Assembly: GCA_030154105.1 (NCBI GenBank)
Contig: JASKKP010000020.1
Coordinates: forward strand, 1-36,953
Source of the DNA: Bacillota bacterium
GTDB lineage: Bacteria > Bacillota > DTU030 > DUMP01
Direction of reading: 5' to 3'
DNA: 36,953 nucleotides
Under the pieces are notes generated by a model, which was given only the letters and a program-made list of their open reading frames with translations, was not told the origin of the DNA and made no database searches. Positions 7,987 to 15,574 of this stretch are shown piece after piece. Each line of letters opens with the position of its first letter. Within the stretch, counting starts at the first letter, position 1. The position numbers and the translations under genes are program-made.

Positions 7987-8017
7987 GCACGATCCCTCCC
8001 CTTGACCTAGCTTTCGC

Positions 8018-8404
8018 TCAAATGCCGGATACGAACTTGGCCAGTACGCCGCCGAAAAAGGCGCCCAGAAGGCCCAGGATAACCGTAATGATTACGTTGA
8101 GCGTGGCGTTAAGGAAGAGCCCCTCTTGGATAAGAAGGAAGGTTTCGAGGGCAAACGTGGAAAAGGTGGTAAAGGCACCTAGAAAGCCGACTGTAAGCCC
8201 GTTTCGCCAGACAGGATTGAGGCTCGACTCCAGGCTCAGAACGTACACGAAACCCAAGGCAAAAGCGCCGCTTACGTTAATGACTAAAGTGCCGATTGGA
8301 AACCCGTCACCAAACAGGTTTTGTATCCAAAGCGACAAGAAATACCGCGCAAGTGCTCCCAAAGAGCCACCTAGAGCAATTCCCAGTATTACGTCTAACG
8401 CCAT
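8018..8404 (-). CDS. crcB: Fluoride ion channel CrcB/Fluc
   Basis: This 128-residue membrane protein is the Fluc fluoride channel, which lets F- leave the cell and so gives fluoride resistance. It has four hydrophobic segments. The family motifs are GGSLGALARY (residues 12-21), the pore Asn segment GTLVINVSGAFALGF, and the phenylalanine-lined GFLGAFTTFSTFALE, which also frames the central Na+ site. Length is normal for the family. It works as an antiparallel dimer; a single gene implies a homodimer. It is the third gene of the operon, 27 bases after the DUF6062-type gene. No riboswitch lies directly before it, because the riboswitch is at the operon head (9682-9756). Confidence 0.95.
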   Translation of the reverse strand: MALDVILGIALGGSLGALARYFLSLWIQNLFGDGFPIGTLVINVSGAFALGFVYVLSLESSLNPVWRNGLTVGFLGAFTTFSTFALETFLLIQEGLFLNATLNVIITVILGLLGAFFGGVLAKFVSGI

Positions 8405-8431
8405 GTGTGCAACCTCGCATTTCCAGTGGTA

Positions 8432-9235
8432 TTAGAGCTGTGTTTTAAGTGCGTTCGTATTCCTACTCGACTGTGGCGTGCCCGACAACCAGTATGGAAC
8501 CCGGCTGCGACCGGCGAAACGCTCTACCGCTTTGAGCCATGTTTCTTGTTCTACGCCTTTAGGTTCGTGGGCGAAACGGTAATCTTCTTTGCGAAAGTAT
8601 TCCTCAAAACCTGCCCGTAAGATGTCCAACCTCTTTAGTGCATCCCGTAGCAGGAACACGGCGGTCTCGGGCTCCGCTTCTTTGAGCACCAGATGGAGGT
8701 GAGGAAGGCACAGGCCGTCTGAGGCGGTATACAGACTCCTTTCTGCTTCTCCGTCAAGGAGCCTGAGAAGATAATGGGAAGCGGTGACCTCGGTCTCTTC
8801 TAATGTGCGGCAAACAGGGCAGGGACGTGTGCGTTGAAGGTCCTTTATGGCTCGCCGGTAAAGTCTGAGGTATAAAACGCGGACCAACTCCTTTGGCCTT
8901 CGGAGGCCCGAGAGTTCCCTTCTGCCCCATGCCTTTTGGAAAGCAGGGGATGAGCCGGAAGCTCTTATGGCTGCCGAGAGTGCCTTCTGCAGCTTGTAGT
9001 GCTCGCTGGCCACCAAGAATTCGTAGGTAAAGCTTAGCCGGCGGCCTGTGACTCGCGCAGTTTCCCAAGCGTGATACTCGCAGAAACCTCCCCGGCTCAG
9101 GTCTTCTAAAAGGGGCAGCTCGCCGTAGGTTTCGATGACAAACCACCTATAGAACGTGTCGTGTGCCTCCTGCACTGCGGCACAGATGGGACACCCGGGT
9201 TGCTTAAATGCTTGTCTTAGGCTTTCTTCGATCAT
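8432..9235 (-). CDS. DUF6062-like protein with two CxxC/CxxH motifs
   Basis: This 267-residue soluble protein has two probable metal sites with identical spacing. Cys15-Cys18 (CPIC) and Cys52-His55 (CEYH) form the first, Cys139-Cys142 (CPVC) and Cys176-His179 (CLPH) the second. In both, 33 residues lie between the CxxC and the CxxH, which points to an internal duplication. The pattern fits the DUF6062 family, whose function is unknown. The start codon overlaps the stop of the upstream gene (ATGA), so translation is probably coupled. It is the second gene behind the fluoride riboswitch. A zinc or redox role is inference from the cysteines. Confidence 0.75.
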   Translation of the reverse strand: MIEESLRQAFKQPGCPICAAVQEAHDTFYRWFVIETYGELPLLEDLSRGGFCEYHAWETARVTGRRLSFTYEFLVASEHYKLQKALSAAIRASGSSPAFQKAWGRRELSGLRRPKELVRVLYLRLYRRAIKDLQRTRPCPVCRTLEETEVTASHYLLRLLDGEAERSLYTASDGLCLPHLHLVLKEAEPETAVFLLRDALKRLDILRAGFEEYFRKEDYRFAHEPKGVEQETWLKAVERFAGRSRVPYWLSGTPQSSRNTNALKTQL

Positions 9236-9660
9236 GACGCCTCTATCCCTCCCGTCCCGGGAAGGGAGACGCCGGCCGGTTTTATGTCCACGGCAAAGAG
9301 TTCTGCTACAAGCTTGTGCACCCGGTCTAGTATTTGTTTGGTTCGCTCGCTGAAACGCTGCTGGACACGGATGAAATCCGCTAGGATTTTGCCGGCTTCC
9401 GTTTCGCGGAAGCGGTCCATAAACTCGACGATCAACGCCCGCTGTTCGTCAGCGAGTTCCTGTTCGAGTACGGTAAGTTTTTTCCCAGCAGAATAAGCCA
9501 CCATCTCCTCAAGGTTGAAGCTGCCGCCCGCGAGCTTTTCCAAGGCTTCTGCCAACTGCCTTTCCGCCTCGGCCTTCTGCTGCCCACGCGCAACTTCTCG
9601 CGCTTCTTTTAGGTACTCTTCTAAAGCTGCATAAGTGGTCTCTTGCCGGCTATGGTGCAC
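9232..9660 (-). CDS. Uncharacterised helical protein, first gene of the fluoride operon
   Basis: This 142-residue protein has no motif I recognise. It is highly charged and almost entirely helical, with coiled-coil-like stretches (ALEEYLKEAREVARGQQ, LEQELADEQRALIVEF, RVQQRFSERTKQILDR). It has no membrane segment and no cysteine. I chose GTG (complement of 9658-9660) because AAAGGGGTGA lies at good spacing upstream. The longer open frame back to 9771 runs through the riboswitch and terminator hairpin and is not coding. It is the first gene after a fluoride riboswitch and overlaps the DUF6062-type gene by 4 bases. A role linked to fluoride is inferred from position only. Confidence 0.7.
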   Translation of the reverse strand: MHHSRQETTYAALEEYLKEAREVARGQQKAEAERQLAEALEKLAGGSFNLEEMVAYSAGKKLTVLEQELADEQRALIVEFMDRFRETEAGKILADFIRVQQRFSERTKQILDRVHKLVAELFAVDIKPAGVSLPGTGGIEAS

Positions 9661-9681
9661 CTCTTCTTCACCCCTTTGGAT

Positions 9682-9756
9682 AAAAAAACCCCTATTGGGC
9701 ACGCGCCCAATAGGGGCCATCACGCTCTTCGCGATTAAGCGGGCTCCATCGCTGCT
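9682..9756 (-). promoter_or_regulatory. Fluoride riboswitch (crcB motif) with transcription terminator
   Basis: Read on the minus strand, 9756 to 9709 contains AGC-GATGGAGCCC-GCT, TAA, CGC-GAAGA-GCG and TGATGGCCCCTATT. This is the arrangement of the crcB-motif aptamer: P1, a loop that pairs as a pseudoknot with GGCCCC, P2, then GAUGG. One of six pseudoknot pairs is A-C instead of a canonical pair. The 3' side of the aptamer also forms the left arm of a perfect 12-bp terminator (9705-9716 with 9689-9700), followed by seven T (complement of 9682-9688). Fluoride binding should block this hairpin and allow readthrough. The presence of crcB downstream supports the call. Confidence 0.88.
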
Positions 9757-9760
9757 ATTT

Positions 9761-9789
9761 ATTTTACCCAAGACCGCAGGCTAATGCAA
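9761..9789 (-). promoter_or_regulatory. Promoter of the fluoride operon
   Basis: On the minus strand, TTGCAT (complement of 9784-9789) and TAAAAT (complement of 9761-9766) are spaced exactly 17 bases. The predicted transcript would start within a few bases of the riboswitch 5' end. Confidence 0.7.
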
Positions 9790-9840
9790 GCGCCTGGCCG
9801 GAAGCGGGTGAAATGCCCGTGTGCTGCTGCGCACTGCCCC

Positions 9841-9869
9841 TTGCGCAGAGGCTTTATCTTGAGTATAAT
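9841..9869 (+). promoter_or_regulatory. Promoter of tRNA-Thr
   Basis: TTGCGC (9841-9846) and a consensus TATAAT (9864-9869) are separated by 17 bases. The -10 ends 25 bases before the mature tRNA 5' end. It diverges from the fluoride operon promoter. Confidence 0.8.
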
Positions 9870-9894
9870 ACCTAGTGTATGTGACATACAAAGT

Positions 9895-9969
9895 GCCGAT
9901 GTAGCTCAGTGGTAGAGCAGCGCATTCGTAATGCGCGGGTCGAGGGTTCGAATCCCCCCATCGGCTCCA
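9895..9969 (+). tRNA. tRNA-Thr(CGT)
   Basis: The 75-base cloverleaf is complete. The acceptor arm GCCGATG pairs with CATCGGC, followed by discriminator T and an encoded CCA. The D arm is GCTC...GAGC. The anticodon stem GCGCA/TGCGC encloses the loop TTCGTAA, so the anticodon is CGT (9927-9929), reading ACG threonine codons. The T arm has GGGTTCGAATCC. The first pairs G1-C72 and C2-G71 and anticodon bases G35 and U36 are threonine identity elements. It is a single tRNA with its own promoter and terminator. Confidence 0.96.
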
Positions 9970-9979
9970 AAGGAAACAT

Positions 9980-10012
9980 AAGCGCCTCATGTCGTGAGGC
10001 GCTTTTAATTTT
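9980..10012 (+). terminator. Terminator of tRNA-Thr
   Basis: AAGCGCCTCA (9980-9989) pairs perfectly with TGAGGCGCTT (9995-10004) around a 5-base loop, followed by TTAATTTT. A second inverted repeat (ACCGAG near 10013 with CTCGGT near 10042) lies just beyond and may serve the minus-strand gene that ends at 10060. Confidence 0.88.
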
Positions 10013-10059
10013 ACCGAGCGTAACGGGAGGCTTCCCTCGGTAGTGCGCAATAAATGCCT

Positions 10060-10296
10060 TTACGCCATTACCGGCACTTCAGGAATGCCGACGCGGCGGA
10101 GCACCATATACTCCTGTTCGCTGATGCGTTGGATCATCATGTCGTCGCCGTAATACTCATAGGGATTGTAGTCGGCAGCAAAAGGGCGCCCGCCGCCGGG
10201 GATGAAACCGATAAAGAAGCCAGGCGCTATGCGGAAGATAAAGAAAAAACCAAATCGTCTTCTGGCAAACTGTTGGGTTTCAGGGATTTCGGCCAC
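10060..10296 (-). CDS. Small uncharacterised protein
   Basis: This 78-residue protein is not one I recognise. The first third is basic and aromatic-rich (ARRRFGFFFIFRIAPGFFIGFIPGGG), the middle is YNPYEYYGDD, and the end is charged (QRISEQEYMVLRRVGIP). The hydrophobic part is short and rich in Phe and Gly, so it might associate with the membrane or the spore surface, but that is a guess. I chose GTG at the complement of 10294-10296, because AAGGAGG lies 8 bases upstream; the frame stays open 24 bases further. It is a single gene, divergent from speE. Confidence 0.6.
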   Translation of the reverse strand: MAEIPETQQFARRRFGFFFIFRIAPGFFIGFIPGGGRPFAADYNPYEYYGDDMMIQRISEQEYMVLRRVGIPEVPVMA

Positions 10297-10495
10297 GGTA
10301 TCAGCCTCCTTTTTCCCCACGGCGATATATTGTATGCGAGCCTCGCCGAGCTAGTTACTTTCGGGCCTTATTCAAAAGTTACGCCGCGTGGGGGGGTCGG
10401 GGCGAGATCGCCGGCCTAAACCGGCTCGCGGCTTTTGGGTGGTCCCACCGCGGCAGGGCGGGCGCGTGCGCCGGGGTGTTTTTTTCTACCTCCTC

Positions 10496-10504
10496 TGGTA
10501 TAAT
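10496..10504 (+). promoter_or_regulatory. Extended -10 promoter of speE-speB
   Basis: TGGTATAAT (10496-10504) is a consensus TATAAT preceded by the TGn extended -10 element. The -35 region is poor (a T-rich run near 10479-10485). It lies 70 bases before the speE start in the 278-base gap after the small minus-strand gene. The rest of that gap is GC-rich with short inverted repeats that I cannot assign. Confidence 0.6.
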
Positions 10505-10574
10505 AGGGGTTAGCTTGACACTGCTCGGTCTTAAGATTGGCCGGTAGTAACTTCAGCCTTTGGAGGTGGTCGGC

Positions 10575-11420
10575 GTGAACGTATGGTTCTACGAGGAGCA
10601 TAAGGAAAACCTGCGCATAAGTTACCGGGTAAAAAAGGTCCTCGCTCACAAAAAGACAAGCTACCAGGAACTTGTGGTACTGGATATGGAAAACTACGGG
10701 CGTACCTTGGTTCTTGACGGGGCCGTGCAGACCACGGTACGCGATGAGTTTATTTACCACGAGATGATCGCCCACGTTCCCCTCTTTACGCATCCCAACC
10801 CGGAAAAAGTTCTGGTGATCGGGGGCGGCGACGGCGGGACCGTGCGGGAGACGCTGAAACACAAGGAAGTAAAAGAAGTGCACCTGGTCGAGATCGATCC
10901 GGAAGTTGTGGCGGCCGCTCGGGAATACTTCCCGGAGATCAGCTCGGGCCTGATCAACGAGCGGGTACACATCCACTATACGGACGGCATCAAGTTTGTG
11001 GCCGAAAAAGAAGCGGCTTTCGACGTGATCATCGTCGACTCTTCAGACCCAGTCGGACCTGCGGTAGGGCTTTTCGGGGCCGAATTCTACGCCAATGTGG
11101 CCCGCGCGCTGAAGCCGGACGGGCTTTTTGTGGCCCAGACGGAATCCCCATGGGGGAATGAGGACATCCTCCCGCGGATTTACGCTGGCATCCGGGCTTC
11201 TTTCCCCATTGTGCGGATGTACTTGGCCACCGTTCCCACCTATCCGGGGTGGCTGTGGAGCTTTACCTTGGGCTCCAAAAAATACGACCCGCTGGCCGTG
11301 GACGTAAACCGCATCCCAGACCTGGGTTTCCGCTACTACACCCCGGAACTCCACCGGGCGGCCTTCGTTCTGCCCCGTTTTGTTTCCCAGCTCCTCGAAA
11401 GCCCTGCAGAACCGTTTTAA
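10575..11420 (+). CDS. speE: Polyamine aminopropyltransferase (spermidine synthase)
   Basis: This 281-residue enzyme moves the aminopropyl group of decarboxylated S-adenosylmethionine to putrescine, or in some thermophiles to agmatine. The N-terminal beta domain (LVVLDMENYGRTLVLDGAVQ) is followed by the Rossmann domain with the dcSAM loop VLVIGGGDGGTVRE. Then come the acidic EIDPEVV and the active-site IIVDSSDPVGPA and AQTESPW. Length fits the family (about 280). GTG 10575 was chosen because GGAGGTGG lies 7 bases upstream. The gene is followed 15 bases later by speB, as in other Firmicutes. Confidence 0.95.
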   Translation: MNVWFYEEHKENLRISYRVKKVLAHKKTSYQELVVLDMENYGRTLVLDGAVQTTVRDEFIYHEMIAHVPLFTHPNPEKVLVIGGGDGGTVRETLKHKEVKEVHLVEIDPEVVAAAREYFPEISSGLINERVHIHYTDGIKFVAEKEAAFDVIIVDSSDPVGPAVGLFGAEFYANVARALKPDGLFVAQTESPWGNEDILPRIYAGIRASFPIVRMYLATVPTYPGWLWSFTLGSKKYDPLAVDVNRIPDLGFRYYTPELHRAAFVLPRFVSQLLESPAEPF

Positions 11421-11435
11421 GTAAGGGTGGCGTTC

Positions 11436-12305
11436 ATGCTTACGCTAAATGACGTTACGACTCAGAGCGCCCGCTTCTTGGCGGCCGGCGCGGATTTGGA
11501 TCAGGCTAAAGTCGTGCTCCTGGGCGTGCCGCTCGACGTCACCGTGAGTTACCGGCCGGGGACGCGGCGTGCTCCGGCGGCCATCCGCCAGGCTTCTTGG
11601 AATCTTGAGGAATTTAGTCTTTATCAAGAGCGCGATCTTAGGGCAGTGCCTTTTGCCGACGCAGGAGACTTGGCCCTACCGGCAGGAGGTTTAGAGCGCT
11701 CACTAAACCTCATCACCCAGGCCACGCGCTCTCTGGTCGAAGCCGGTAAGGTTCCTTTTTTTCTCGGCGGCGAGCACCTGCTAACTTTCGGCACTGTGCG
11801 CGCCCTGGCCAAGGAGTATCCGGACCTCGCCGTGCTGCAGCTCGACGCCCATGCCGACCTGCGCTCCGAGTATGAGGGGGAGGAACTTTCCCACGCCACG
11901 GTGATGCGGCGGATTGCCGACTTTCTGCCGCCGGAGCGAATCTACCAGTTCGGTATCCGCTCGGCCACGCAGGAGGAGATGGAGTTTGCCCGGGCTCATA
12001 CGCGATTCTTTCCGGGCCAATTGGAGACTCCCCTGCGGCGCGTTCGCGCCGAGCTGACCGGCCGGCCGCTCTACCTCAGTATCGATCTGGACGTTTTCGA
12101 CCCGGCCTTTGCGCCCGGCGTAGGTACACCGGAGCCCGGCGGGATCGGCGTCCAGGAGGCCCTGGCGGCCCTGAGCCTCCTTAAAGGGGTTCAGGTGGTG
12201 GGGGTAGACGTAGTCGAGGCCTGTCCCCCTTTCGACCCGAGCGAGCGCACTGCAACCCTGGCGGCCCTCATTGTGCGTGAACTCCTGCTGCACTGGTCGA
12301 TCTAG
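11436..12305 (+). CDS. speB: Agmatinase / ureohydrolase family enzyme
   Basis: This 289-residue enzyme should hydrolyse agmatine to putrescine and urea, supplying SpeE. The binuclear manganese ligands of the arginase fold are all present: His in FLGGEHLLT, DAHADLR, and the pair of Asp in LSIDLDVFDPAFAPG. The substrate loop GTPEPGG follows. ATG 11436 fits the upstream AAGGGTGG; an in-frame GTG nine bases earlier is the alternative. It forms an operon with speE. If SpeE accepts agmatine, this enzyme could act on N1-aminopropylagmatine, as in Thermus; sequence alone cannot decide. Confidence 0.93.
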   Translation: MLTLNDVTTQSARFLAAGADLDQAKVVLLGVPLDVTVSYRPGTRRAPAAIRQASWNLEEFSLYQERDLRAVPFADAGDLALPAGGLERSLNLITQATRSLVEAGKVPFFLGGEHLLTFGTVRALAKEYPDLAVLQLDAHADLRSEYEGEELSHATVMRRIADFLPPERIYQFGIRSATQEEMEFARAHTRFFPGQLETPLRRVRAELTGRPLYLSIDLDVFDPAFAPGVGTPEPGGIGVQEALAALSLLKGVQVVGVDVVEACPPFDPSERTATLAALIVRELLLHWSI

Positions 12306-12431
12306 GGAGACCTATGTAAGATTATGGTAGGAAATAATGCCCTCCGGTTTGGCAGGAATTTTTTAGGGGGCGTCGAACGAATTACAACATAAGTTGTCGG
12401 CTACAAATAGGTAATAACCGGAGGTGGTGCA

Positions 12432-13835
12432 GTGCCCGGGAAGGTAAAGATAAGGGCGGCGCTCGTGGAGATCCTTCGCAAGGTGCGCCGCGAGACGGCG
12501 CCTGTCGGGGCTCTTCTTACGGGGCGCAGGCGGTGGGCGGCCGGCTTAGCCCTGCTTCTCGTCCTTGCCCTCGCCGGCATCCTTCCTTACACGCAAAAGG
12601 CATGGGCCGTTAGCGTGGACGGCGAAATCATCGGCTGGACTGAGGACAAGGAAGCTACGGCAGCCGCCGTTCGGGAAATCCTGCGCCGCGATGGCGCCGC
12701 CGAAGAGGCGGCCGGACGGGTAAGCTACACCCCCGTGCCGCGTTACAGCGTCGAACTTACTCCACCGGAGGCTATGAAGGAAAAGCTTGCCCGTTCGCTT
12801 CTTAGCCTCACCGAGGCCTGGGCTATAACTGTAAATGGCAAGATGCGCGTAGCCGTCGCCAGCGAAGAGGACGCCCGAGCTGTGGTGGCTGGCCTCAAAG
12901 CCGCGTTCCCCCCGGAAGATGGAGCGGCGGTGAAGGAGGTGGGCTTCAAAGAGACGGTCGCCTTCACCCCGGAACTAGTAAAAGCAGATCAGGTGCGCAG
13001 CGTGCGGGCCGCAGTGGAGTATCTTCTGCGCGGAACGGATGAAACGCGTATCTACGAGGTTAAAGAAGGGGATTCCCTGTGGAGCATAGCCCGGGCGCAT
13101 AATCTCAGGGTGGCCGACCTGAAAAGGGCCAATCCGGGTATAAGCGAAAAACTGCAGATTGGGCAGAAGCTCAACTTGGTCGTCCCCAAGCCGTTCGTTA
13201 CGGTGGTGAGCCGAGAAGAAAAAACGGTTACCGAAACTGTTCCTTTTCCGGTTAAGACGGTCAAAGACGACTCGCTCTATACGTACGAGAGAAAGATCCG
13301 CACGCCGGGGCAGCCGGGTAGCAGAAAGGTAACCTATTCCTTGATACGGGAAAACGGGCAGGTGCTGGCGCGCCAGGTTGTGGGCTCGGTAGTTGAAAAA
13401 GAGCCGGTTACCCAGGTGGTCGCCGTCGGTACCCGGCAGCCGGCCGTCGTTGGGACGGGGCGTTATATCTGGCCGCTCAGCCGGGGCGGCGTTATCACCT
13501 CTCGCTATGGCGCGCGCGGCCGTGAGTTTCATGGAGGGATAGACATTGCGGCTCCGACTGGCACGCCCGTGCGGGCGGCAGACGATGGTCGGGTGATCTT
13601 TGCCGGCTGGAGGGGCGGCTACGGCAAGTGTGTGATCCTGGAACACGGTAACGGGAGCGCTACCCTTTACGGGCACCTCTCGCAGATCATGGTTAAAGAA
13701 GGGCAAAAAGTAGCCAAAGGTCGGACCATTGGTCTTGTCGGTTCTACCGGAAAGAGCACAGGGCCGCACCTGCACTTTGAAATCATGCAGGGCGGTGTGA
13801 AAAGAAACCCGCTCAAGTACTTCAGCCACAAGTAA
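12432..13835 (+). CDS. Membrane-anchored M23 peptidase with LysM and G5 domains
   Basis: This 467-residue protein probably cuts cell-wall peptides outside the membrane. A single anchor lies near residues 34-52 (AAGLALLLVLALAGILP). A LysM wall-binding module follows at about 207-254 (YEVKEGDSLWSIARAHNL through IGQKLNLVV). A G5 domain covers about 257-335. The C-terminal M23 domain has HGGIDIAAPTGTPV (zinc His and Asp), GHLSQ and the catalytic HLHFE. All metal ligands are present, so it is likely active. GTG 12432 follows GGAGGTGG. The 126 bases upstream carry no clear promoter. A terminator follows. Confidence 0.92.
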   Translation: MPGKVKIRAALVEILRKVRRETAPVGALLTGRRRWAAGLALLLVLALAGILPYTQKAWAVSVDGEIIGWTEDKEATAAAVREILRRDGAAEEAAGRVSYTPVPRYSVELTPPEAMKEKLARSLLSLTEAWAITVNGKMRVAVASEEDARAVVAGLKAAFPPEDGAAVKEVGFKETVAFTPELVKADQVRSVRAAVEYLLRGTDETRIYEVKEGDSLWSIARAHNLRVADLKRANPGISEKLQIGQKLNLVVPKPFVTVVSREEKTVTETVPFPVKTVKDDSLYTYERKIRTPGQPGSRKVTYSLIRENGQVLARQVVGSVVEKEPVTQVVAVGTRQPAVVGTGRYIWPLSRGGVITSRYGARGREFHGGIDIAAPTGTPVRAADDGRVIFAGWRGGYGKCVILEHGNGSATLYGHLSQIMVKEGQKVAKGRTIGLVGSTGKSTGPHLHFEIMQGGVKRNPLKYFSHK

Positions 13836-13854
13836 GAAGCAGGTAGGAAGTATG

Positions 13855-13882
13855 GGGTCAGGAGCCGCCTGGCCCTTTTCCT
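13855..13882 (+). terminator. Terminator after the M23 peptidase gene
   Basis: GGGTCAGG (13855-13862) pairs with CCTGGCCC (13868-13875), 8 bp with one G-U pair, with a 5-base loop. TTTTCCTT follows. It separates the peptidase gene from cheR. Confidence 0.7.
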
Positions 13883-13903
13883 TGGTTCTGGGAGGGGAGC
13901 AGG

Positions 13904-14713
13904 ATGGAGGGGTGGCCGGAATTTAAGGCAGCCATCCTGAAACGCACAGGAATTGACCTGAGCGCCTATAAAGAGCGGCAAATGTTGCGGCGCATCACGA
14001 CTCTAATGGCCAGCCACGGCATTTCCGACTTCGTCTCGTACCTTCGCCTCTTAGGAAAAGACCAGGCGGCCTACCATGAATTCTTGGAGCGCATTACCAT
14101 CAACGTTTCCGAGTTTTTCCGCAACCCTGAACGCTTCGCCGAGCTCAGGGAGCGCTTTCTTCCTGAGCTGCTGGCCAGAGCCGGAGGGGCCATAGGGGGC
14201 GGGCACAAGCTTAAAACATGGAGCGCCGGTTGCGCCGCCGGCGAAGAAGCCTACTCCCTTGCCATCCTTCTCTTAGACGCGGCACCGGGCCGCAGCCTGC
14301 CCGTCCTGGCTACGGATATCGATGCGAATGCGCTGAGAGAAGCGGAAGCGGGCCGTTACCCTGCCGCCCGCCTGAAAAACGTCCCGCCAGATGTTCGGGA
14401 ACGCTACTTTACGCGAGAAGGCGACTTCTACATCGTTCGCCCTGCTTTGCGCGCGCGGGTGCACTTCCGGCGCCACGACCTCCTGCGCGATCCTTACGAA
14501 GAGAATTTTGACCTCATCCTCTGCCGCAACGTAGTCATTTATTTCACCGAAGAGGCAAAAGAAAAGCTGTATGCCCGTTTCGCCCGAGCCCTGCGCCCTG
14601 GAGGCATCCTCTTTACCGGCTCCACCGAGCAGATCTTCCAGCCGCAGCGCTACGGCCTGCGCTCCATTGCGCCGTTCTTCTATGAGCGGGTCCGCGAAGA
14701 GAATCTCGGATAA
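13904..14713 (+). CDS. cheR: Chemotaxis protein methyltransferase CheR
   Basis: This 269-residue enzyme uses S-adenosylmethionine to methylate glutamates on chemoreceptors. The N-terminal helical domain covers about residues 1-75 (FKAAILKRTGIDLSAYKERQMLRRI). ITINVSEFFRNPERF follows. The SAM-binding core is WSAGCAAGEEAYSLAILL, VLATDIDANALREA and LILCRNVVIYF. It lacks the C-terminal extension of some receptors-binding variants. ATG 13904 follows GGGAGGGGAGC. No other chemotaxis gene is present nearby, so it stands alone. It is convergent with the deacetylase gene, 15 bases away. Confidence 0.95.
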   Translation: MEGWPEFKAAILKRTGIDLSAYKERQMLRRITTLMASHGISDFVSYLRLLGKDQAAYHEFLERITINVSEFFRNPERFAELRERFLPELLARAGGAIGGGHKLKTWSAGCAAGEEAYSLAILLLDAAPGRSLPVLATDIDANALREAEAGRYPAARLKNVPPDVRERYFTREGDFYIVRPALRARVHFRRHDLLRDPYEENFDLILCRNVVIYFTEEAKEKLYARFARALRPGGILFTGSTEQIFQPQRYGLRSIAPFFYERVREENLG

Positions 14714-14728
14714 GGGCCGCGCAGTTTA

Positions 14729-15463
14729 TCAGCGCCCGTTGGCTAAAAGCTCGCTCACCGTCACGGGCTTAAGTCCCTTCTCCTTAAGCCCTTTAAGAAT
14801 CCGGGGCAGCGCTTCGGCTGTAGGCTGTGTCGGGTGCATGAGTACAATCCAGCCAGGCTGAATGTTGGCCAGCGCCCGCTCTACAATCACGTCCGCCGGC
14901 GGCCGTTCCCAATCTACGGTGTCTACACTCCACATGATGGTCCGGTATCCTAGTTCACCGGCTACTGCCACAACCTCTTTATTCCACTCTCCATAAGGAG
15001 GCGCAAAGAGGACCGATTTTTTGCCGGTCAGCTTAAGGAGAAGTTCTTCGGTGCGCTGAATTTCTTTCTTGAGTTCTTCGCTACTTATCTTTGTTGGGTG
15101 CGGATGGTACCAAGTATGGTTGCCCAGCTCGTGGCCTGCGGCGGCAATTTCCTTGGTGAGGGCGGGGAATTGCCGCATCCAGTCCCCCACCATGAAAAAA
15201 GTAGCTTTGGCGCCTTCTGCCCTAAGCGCAGCAAGAAGGTCGGAAAGGAACTCCTCGCCCCAGGCCACGTTGACCGTAAGGGCCACGAGGGGTTTTTGCG
15301 TATCCACCTGGAACACCGGGTTGGCGTGGCCGGCGCTCGCCGGAAGGAGCTCCTGGATCTCTTCCCAGGAAAAAAAGGCCAGCCCGGCCAGGGTCAATGC
15401 CAGCACTATAGCCAGGAGGCGCCGGAGTAGGCGTCCCGGCATATTGAGGAAGATGACGCGCAA
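14729..15463 (-). CDS. YlxY-like polysaccharide deacetylase family protein, catalytic Asp replaced
   Basis: This 244-residue protein has an N-terminal membrane anchor (about residues 13-31) and a NodB-homology domain exposed outside. The metal His motif is kept (GNHTWYHPH, His116 and His120), as are the later FAPPYGEWN and LMHPTQPT motifs. The first motif, normally TFDD or TFD, reads ALTVNVAWG, with Asn65 where the catalytic Asp should be. The same kind of change is, to my knowledge, seen in the sporulation-related YlxY group. It may therefore bind rather than deacetylate. TTG at the complement of 15461-15463 is preferred because AAGGTGGGG lies 8 bases upstream; an ATG 21 bases earlier is the alternative. 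Confidence 0.82.
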   Translation of the reverse strand: MRVIFLNMPGRLLRRLLAIVLALTLAGLAFFSWEEIQELLPASAGHANPVFQVDTQKPLVALTVNVAWGEEFLSDLLAALRAEGAKATFFMVGDWMRQFPALTKEIAAAGHELGNHTWYHPHPTKISSEELKKEIQRTEELLLKLTGKKSVLFAPPYGEWNKEVVAVAGELGYRTIMWSVDTVDWERPPADVIVERALANIQPGWIVLMHPTQPTAEALPRILKGLKEKGLKPVTVSELLANGR

Positions 15464-15574
15464 GAGATATTCCCCACCTTTCATTCTCCACCAAGCCCTG
15501 AACCGCCTTTTTTATCCGTATGAAGGAGGCCAGGACTTTAGACCGGGCGGGAAGGCCTTGCCGGAGGCTATGGA

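Noticed and set aside
8405-8431. A fluoride riboswitch directly before crcB
   Set aside because: The gap is only 27 bases and lacks the motif. The riboswitch is at the operon head instead.
9661-9771. N-terminal extension of the first fluoride-operon gene
   Set aside because: The extra 37 codons read through the riboswitch and the terminator hairpin. GTG 9660 has a good ribosome site.
9781-10050. 89-codon minus-strand frame
   Set aside because: It runs antisense through the tRNA-Thr gene, its promoter and its terminator.
10054-10419. 121-codon plus-strand frame
   Set aside because: It is antisense to the small minus-strand gene that has a strong ribosome site, and it has no ribosome site itself.
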